Assembly (NCBI GenBank): GCA_902729315.2
Contig: LR746269.1
Coordinates: forward strand, 904,001 to 968,000
Origin: Spirodela intermedia
Taxonomy: Eukaryota > Streptophyta > Magnoliopsida > Alismatales > Araceae
Direction: 5' to 3'
Length of the DNA stretch: 64,000 bases
Part shown: positions 59,874-64,000 of the stretch, piece after piece
Position numbering within the stretch: the stretch's first letter is position 1
Layout: the number at the start of each line of letters is the position of its first letter
Made by a program: the position numbers and the translations under genes
The notes under the pieces: model-generated
What the model was told of the DNA's origin: nothing
The model's input: the letters and a program-made list of their open reading frames with translations, nothing else
The model's database searches: none

Positions 59874-61029
59874 CTTTAAATACAGTCCCCCCCCCCCCCT
59901 CGCACACACGCACAACACTCCCTGCTTTCTAGCAGCCGTCCTGGGTAGGAGTCAGCAGCTATAATAAATCGTGCGCTGGCCAATAGCGACTCGGCGCCAC
60001 CGAGTCGGGCTCGGCCCCAGCGGGTCGACTGCTCTGACCAGGTGTGCTCCTGGCTGATCTCTTCATCTTTATAAGATCACATGTGAGCCACCGTATCCTG
60101 TGGTCCGATGAAGTATTGTAAAAATAAAATGTTTTTTCCCAAATATTTTTTTAATAAATTATAATTTTAATAAGAGTAATAATTTTAAGTATGAAAAAAA
60201 TAAATTACTATATTTATAAATGTGAACCTTCTATAAGGTAATAAATGATGATTTTTTAAACACCTTCTAAGCTCAAACTTATTCTCTCTCTCTCTCTATA
60301 TATATTATTTATATTTATTTCTTTCTTTATTTATTCACTATCTCTCTCTATCTATCTATATCTTTTTCTCTCTCTCTCCCCCCTCCTGTGTTCTACTACT
60401 ACTACTAACTTGAATTCTATGTGGGTACTTAGGGGGGCGAGTTTGGTTCTTCTGGACAACTGCTGACTTGGATTCGTCAACTCATCACTACATGCATAAT
60501 TTGCCCCAACCTATATCCTGTCGTCAAGTTGATGTTTGATATGGGCCCTTTTCCATATGCACTCTTTATCACCATATAGCAAACGATCACATGCTACTTC
60601 TTAAGTGCACTCATATTAAGTGATTAAATAATAAAACACGGCCAATCTCTTAAAAAAATAAATATTTATTTGCTATAAACACACCTTTGACTCACATTAG
60701 AATCTAGGATAAACATTTGTAAACTAATGAAGACTTTATATGAGCTTATTTTTTATTTACATTATAAAAGAGGAAGCCTTTATTCTCGATGTTAGAAATT
60801 GTTACACTGCTCTTGAGTATATGTGCTATAAATTTACAAAAAAATCGTTTGATCCTATAATCAAAGTATTTAATCACTTATCTTTTACTTGACGAACTGA
60901 ACTATCTCCCAAGTAATTTATTTTTCATGATTTAAAATATAAAAAAATCTGTTAAACATTTGCAATAGGCTTCACTAGGTATGAGTATAAGGGTTGAAAG
61001 CCATACATTTTTTTTCTTATCATTTTTTT

Positions 61030-61080
<51 letters not shown>

Positions 61081-61644
61081 GACTATCTATCTATTTATCA
61101 CAAGTGTGTGTGTGATTATATGTCAGCACTAGAAACGAGAGTGTACAAAAGGATAAATTGGGTATTTACAGTTTTTTATTGGGCCTTAAATGGACCTATA
61201 AGCTCGGACTGGGCCCAAGTTCACGGGCCATTATCATATAGGGGCTAAAAGTTAGTTTTTTTTTTTAATGGGACTAAAGAAAATTCCCCCAAGAAATGGA
61301 TGAGTTAATAAAACACGTCAAGTGTTCAGGAGAAGAGTGAAAGAGTATCCGAAGGGGAATCAATTTTATATAGTTCCGCCGGAATTAATCGGAATCAAGG
61401 GTAATATTTCAATTCGATTAAATGTGAGGGGTCCCTGGGTAAATAAAAAGGGTAGGATAAAAAAGAAAGAAGAGACTGTTATTCGTTCGAGCGGGTTGCG
61501 GAATCCCAACGCTATTCTTTCCCCACCACCGCTCTCTCTCTGCTCCTATATAAAGGAATCTTCCCGAAGACACGGTAGAGCCGGAGGAAGGAGAAGAGGA
61601 AGAAGAGGGAGGGAGGGAGGAAGGAAGGTCGGGGAGAATAGAGG
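59874..61644. promoter_or_regulatory. Head-to-head intergenic region ArgRS A / profilin A
   Basis: On the ArgRS side a TATTTAAA motif (minus strand, 59882-59875) lies only two bases before the leader ATG, beside a run of about 14 C. The middle (60.1-61.3 kb) is AT-rich with CT/AT microsatellites (about 60284-60306 and 61029-61080) and nothing gene-like. TGGGCC and GGGCCA motifs occur near 61190-61230. The profilin side is shared with unit B. Confidence 0.6.
61546..61554 (+). promoter_or_regulatory. TATA box of profilin A
   Basis: CTATATAAA about 95 bp upstream of the profilin ATG, preceded by a short CT run. The equivalent in unit B reads ctatataac. Motif and position only. Confidence 0.65.
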
Positions 61645-63982
61645 ATGTCGTGGCAGACGTATGTCGACGATCACCTCATGTGCGATGTGGGCGATGGTCA
61701 AACCCTGACGGCGGCGGCGATCATCGGCCACGACGGCAGCGTCTGGGCGCAGAGCGTGCCCTTCCCCCAGGTATCGTATTGCGTCTCCTCCCTTCCCCGC
61801 TCGTAGGCCTCCGTTTCTTCCCGTGCATTCTCTTCGGGGATCTGGGAAGTCCGTCTGCGGGCGGGGTCGTCTCGGTAGTTGTTCGGATTCGGTTTATTTT
61901 GCTCGGAGAGGGAGGAAAGTTGATAGACGGGATCGAAGTCGAGTTCACTGGTTTCCTGTTTGTGTCTCTGTACATTGATGGCATTATAGTTTTTTGTTCA
62001 GCTTACATCTGATCGCAGTGCACCAGGTTAGTTCGTTTTTCTGTCTTCCTCGCTTGTTCGATACGATATTTTATCTGGCTTGTCCTATATCTTTTTTTTT
62101 TTTACCGCGACCGTTAACAAGTGAAGCAGATCAAGTGTCAGGGATATTTTGCCCATCCCTTTTTTCCTTTAGATCGGGGGTTTTATTTCCCATTAAGTGT
62201 CTGTTGTCCGAGACTTTGCGTCATTTTCTGTACGGGGAATCCGTTGTTTTGACCTTTTCATTTCCACGAACTTATTGGACCGGATCTTATCCGTTATTCG
62301 AGTAACATTTGACTTTTCTTCGGTTGTTAGTTTTAAGCACTGTTTAATGAATATTTTACGCGCAGACCTGAGCATGGATGCATTTCTCAGGGATTGAACA
62401 GGGAAAGCCACTAGATGTGTCCTTCAAAATTAGACAAACCTTATCATATTATACCTTCTCAATGAGCTTAGGCTTCACGAAGTAATGTTGTTAATAACAG
62501 AAACGAATGATAGTGGGCATCTTGTTTTTTTCTATTAATTGCTATCTTCTCCACGGAGACGTGGGGAAATGGCGTGACAGATATACTAGTAAATCTCTTT
62601 TTTTTGTCAGAATAAGCATAACGCTAAATAATGACAGAGGATACCTTAATCGAGAGTCCGTTACTCCTCCCAGAGAAAGTTTAGTTTATTGTTGTTAGCA
62701 ATAGCGAAGCCTAGAAGCTATCGCTTGGCCACTATTCTTCTGGTGCCTCGTCCTACACGGACTCATAGTATTGTGTAGACTAACTGCCCACCTGGTGCTC
62801 AGCATCTTTCTACCTTACTCGGGGGCTGTCATTATGTCAAGAATCTTCTGTTATCATTCACGCACAATACTTGCTGACAATGTCCGTATGTGCATACGTT
62901 TTTGATATCGAATGATATATATATTTTTTAGTTATTTATTTGCCGCATCTAAAGAAATGAAGACCAATTAGTTTGACTCTATTAACACTATTGATTAGGC
63001 ATGTTTTTTTCTTTCCAATCTCACAGCTCAAAGCGGAGGAGGTCACCGGTATCATGAATGATTTCGACGAGCCAGGGTACCTTGCTCCTACTGGCTTGTT
63101 CCTTGGAGGGACGAAGTACATGGTAATTCAGGGAGAGCCTGGGGCCGTCATACGAGGAAAGAAGGTGCCTATTTCGGCTTGCTTTTTTTTTTTTCTTCTT
63201 CTGTTCAACACATATTGGTGGTTCTCTGAAATGCCTATAGAAAATATATTTTGAAAACTTGGAGAGTTTGAGGCAGCACCCAGACCACGAAACATAAACA
63301 GAACGCGGATTTTTTGTTGTTATTAGAATGGATCTGTTCATGGAAACATCATAATCTAACAAATGTCAGCGTCCACATGCTCTGTGGGAAGATAAATTTA
63401 CCATTTCCTAAAACCTCATTGCAAAAAAGCCTCTCGCCATTTCCATCAAACCCCATCGGCGCATTCATTTGTTCTTTTTTTTTGTGTATTTCGATAGATG
63501 GCATTCCACGCGCCAGAGTACCCAAAAAAAAAAAAAAACGCAGAAATTCGCTCACATGATTTCGAGCCCCAAACATTTGCCATTGCAGTGAATCCCTCGC
63601 GATCATATTTATTTATTATTTTTCCACTGATAGGGACGCCATTCATGATACGTTGGCTTTTGTTGGGGATGAAATCATGAGGGAAAACCCACACTTTATG
63701 TTTCCATTTTGTTCTTGTACTCTGTGAAATCATGGGGCGCAATCAATGTGGGGGAGGGAGGGGGGGGGGGGAAGAAAACATAGTCATCTATATTTGAATT
63801 CCCATAATTAGCCTCTACAAACTCCGCTTCTTCCCTCATGGCCGCAGGGCTCGGGTGGAGTATGCATCAAGAAGACCGGGCAGGCTCTGATAATCGGGAT
63901 CTATGACGAGCCTGTGACGCCAGGGCAGTGCAACATGGTCGTCGAGAGGCTGGGCGACTACCTCATCGAGCAGAACCTCTAG
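61645..63982 (+). CDS. PRF: Profilin
   Basis: Small cytosolic protein that binds monomeric actin, polyproline (formins) and phosphoinositides, controlling actin assembly; plant profilins are also pollen and food allergens. Three exons: 61645-61770, 63027-63164 and 63848-63982 (TAG), coding 132 aa, the standard plant length and the usual three-exon layout. Visible: [18 protein letters not shown], the N-terminal polyproline-binding helix with conserved Trp3 and Tyr6; [50 protein letters not shown]; the C-terminal helix [16 protein letters not shown]. Head-to-head with ArgRS A, about 1.77 kb between start codons. Intron 1 is partly duplicated in unit B; intron 2 has a poly-G run at about 63758-63770. 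Confidence 0.97.
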
Positions 63983-64000
63983 AGCCTGTCCATCCTCTTG

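Overview
The window is nuclear DNA of a flowering plant. The genes are split by many GT-AG introns, the proteins match angiosperm families closely, and the intergenic DNA is full of CT/GA microsatellites and retroelement debris. One intron carries a piece of plastid DNA. I cannot name the species. Exon structures below were assembled by hand from splice sites, reading phase and family similarity. The exon sums close in frame for every gene, which is the main internal check.

Layout, left to right. (1) 174-8062, + strand: the 3' part of RADA, an organellar RecA-like branch-migration/DNA-repair ATPase, with a decayed Ty1-copia fragment in one intron. (2) 8251-13132, - strand: a cytosolic-type ATP-dependent 6-phosphofructokinase, tail-to-tail with RADA. 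(3) 13918-16114, + strand: a DeSI-like (PPPDE) cysteine isopeptidase. (4) 17306-21379, - strand: the alpha subunit of the mitochondrial processing peptidase. (5) 22665-28675, - strand: the type B histone acetyltransferase HAT1/HAG2, with a trnA-rrn23 spacer fragment of plastid DNA in intron 3. (6) 31455-34594, + strand: a NAC transcription factor of the NAC075/SND2 group. It diverges from HAT1 across a promoter region built of diverged GGCCCA-rich repeats.

(7) From about 36.8 kb to about 63 kb lies a direct tandem segmental duplication of a module holding an arginyl-tRNA synthetase gene (- strand) head-to-head with a profilin gene (+ strand). The right-hand unit (A) looks complete: ArgRS 51629-59873 with an organellar-type leader exon, and profilin 61645-63982. 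The left-hand unit (B) is rearranged. Its ArgRS (37295-50181) keeps coding exons 2-18 but has lost leader exon 1 and the native promoter. Its profilin stops after exon 1. A decayed Ty3/gypsy LTR element (38431-43942), itself carrying a nested solo LTR, sits in ArgRS intron 14. The two units are almost identical in some stretches and clearly diverged in others, which suggests gene conversion.

The single-copy genes are mostly housekeeping functions (glycolysis, organelle protein import, histone deposition, organelle DNA repair, translation, actin dynamics). They do not form a pathway or cluster. The most interesting part is the ArgRS-profilin duplication: copy B could encode a leaderless ArgRS driven from profilin-proximal DNA.
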